Shown one piece after another: positions 63,882 through 64,000 of a DNA stretch of 64,000 nt (its first letter is position 1; each line of letters opens with the position of its first letter). The stretch is from positions 1 to 64,000 of the forward strand of contig NZ_AWZV01000026.1 of assembly GCF_000472545.1 (NCBI RefSeq), given 5' to 3'. The stretch comes from Burkholderia sp. WSM2232 (lineage in GTDB: Bacteria > Pseudomonadota > Gammaproteobacteria > Burkholderiales > Burkholderiaceae). The notes under the pieces are model-generated. The model saw only the letters and a program-made list of their open reading frames with translations, was not told the origin of the DNA and made no database searches. The position numbers were made by a program, and so were the translations under genes.

Positions 63882-64000
63882 AGAGAACGGTGCGTGGGCC
63901 GAAAGAAATCCGCCATATTTCATGCGTGCCGCCTTCTGAACCGGAAGGCGCAGACGTACTGTTGGCTGACTCGGCCGGGCTTTGTACAGAATATTGCCCG

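Overview
This window looks like a stretch of core chromosome from a Burkholderiaceae member, most likely Paraburkholderia or Burkholderia sensu lato. The DNA is GC-rich with strong third-position G/C bias. The blocks smc-zipA-ligA-def, dapC-dapD-arsC-like-dapE-prmB, cysS-alkA-accA-tilS-lysC and yejABEF, the aceA/aceB pair, and several proteins with Ala/Arg/Gly-rich extensions all fit that group. I see no prophage, insertion sequence, CRISPR array or recognisable defence island. The accessory content is small: a TetR/SDR pair, a lone methyltransferase, a Pro-rich secreted protein and several regulators.

Layout. 1-1521 (+) is the 3' part of an RsuA/RluF-type pseudouridine synthase. 1756-9506 (-) is the smc-zipA-ligA-def cluster (chromosome organisation, division, replication, N-terminal processing). 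9667-10884 (-) is an EamA transporter with a repetitive tail. 11313-16223 (+) is the lysine/diaminopimelate cluster ending in prmB. 16580-22012 covers cls, a divergent glutathione peroxidase, an ABC-F ATPase and a CaiB-type CoA transferase. 22032-25089 (-) holds a small Burkholderiales protein, radA and alr. 25308-27570 (+) is lplT and thiD. 27580-31130 (-) is a tightly overlapping operon tsaB-rimI-udg-DUF1853. 31301-33681 (+) is an acyl-CoA-binding protein and an RhlE-type helicase. 34178-40244 carries isocitrate lyase and malate synthase, separated by a universal stress protein, a LysR regulator and a HAD hydrolase. 40374-42319 holds a GGCT-like protein, an AraC regulator and a GNAT acetyltransferase. 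42460-44817 (-) is gltX followed by five tRNA genes (Ala, Glu, Asp, Glu, Asp). 45220-47072 holds a patatin-like lipoprotein and an NlpC/P60 hydrolase. 47210-53043 (-) is yejABEF. 53204-56589 is the accessory patch. 56763-63881 (-) is cysS-alkA-accA-tilS-lysC followed by tRNA-Ser.

Two themes run through the window. First, many short tandem repeats (6 to 27 bp, each with a different sequence) sit between genes, and several start within or just after a stop codon (arsC-like, dapE, lplT, acyl-CoA-binding protein, aceA, patatin). Second, several conserved enzymes carry low-complexity extensions or insertions (pseudouridine synthase, EamA transporter, cardiolipin synthase, UDG, HAD, RhlE, AlkA). 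The most interesting points for follow-up are the DUF1853 gene coupled to the uracil-DNA glycosylase, the compact divergent TetR/SDR operator-promoter region, the palindrome between LysR and the HAD hydrolase, the inverted repeat upstream of accA, and the histone-H1-like arm on AlkA.
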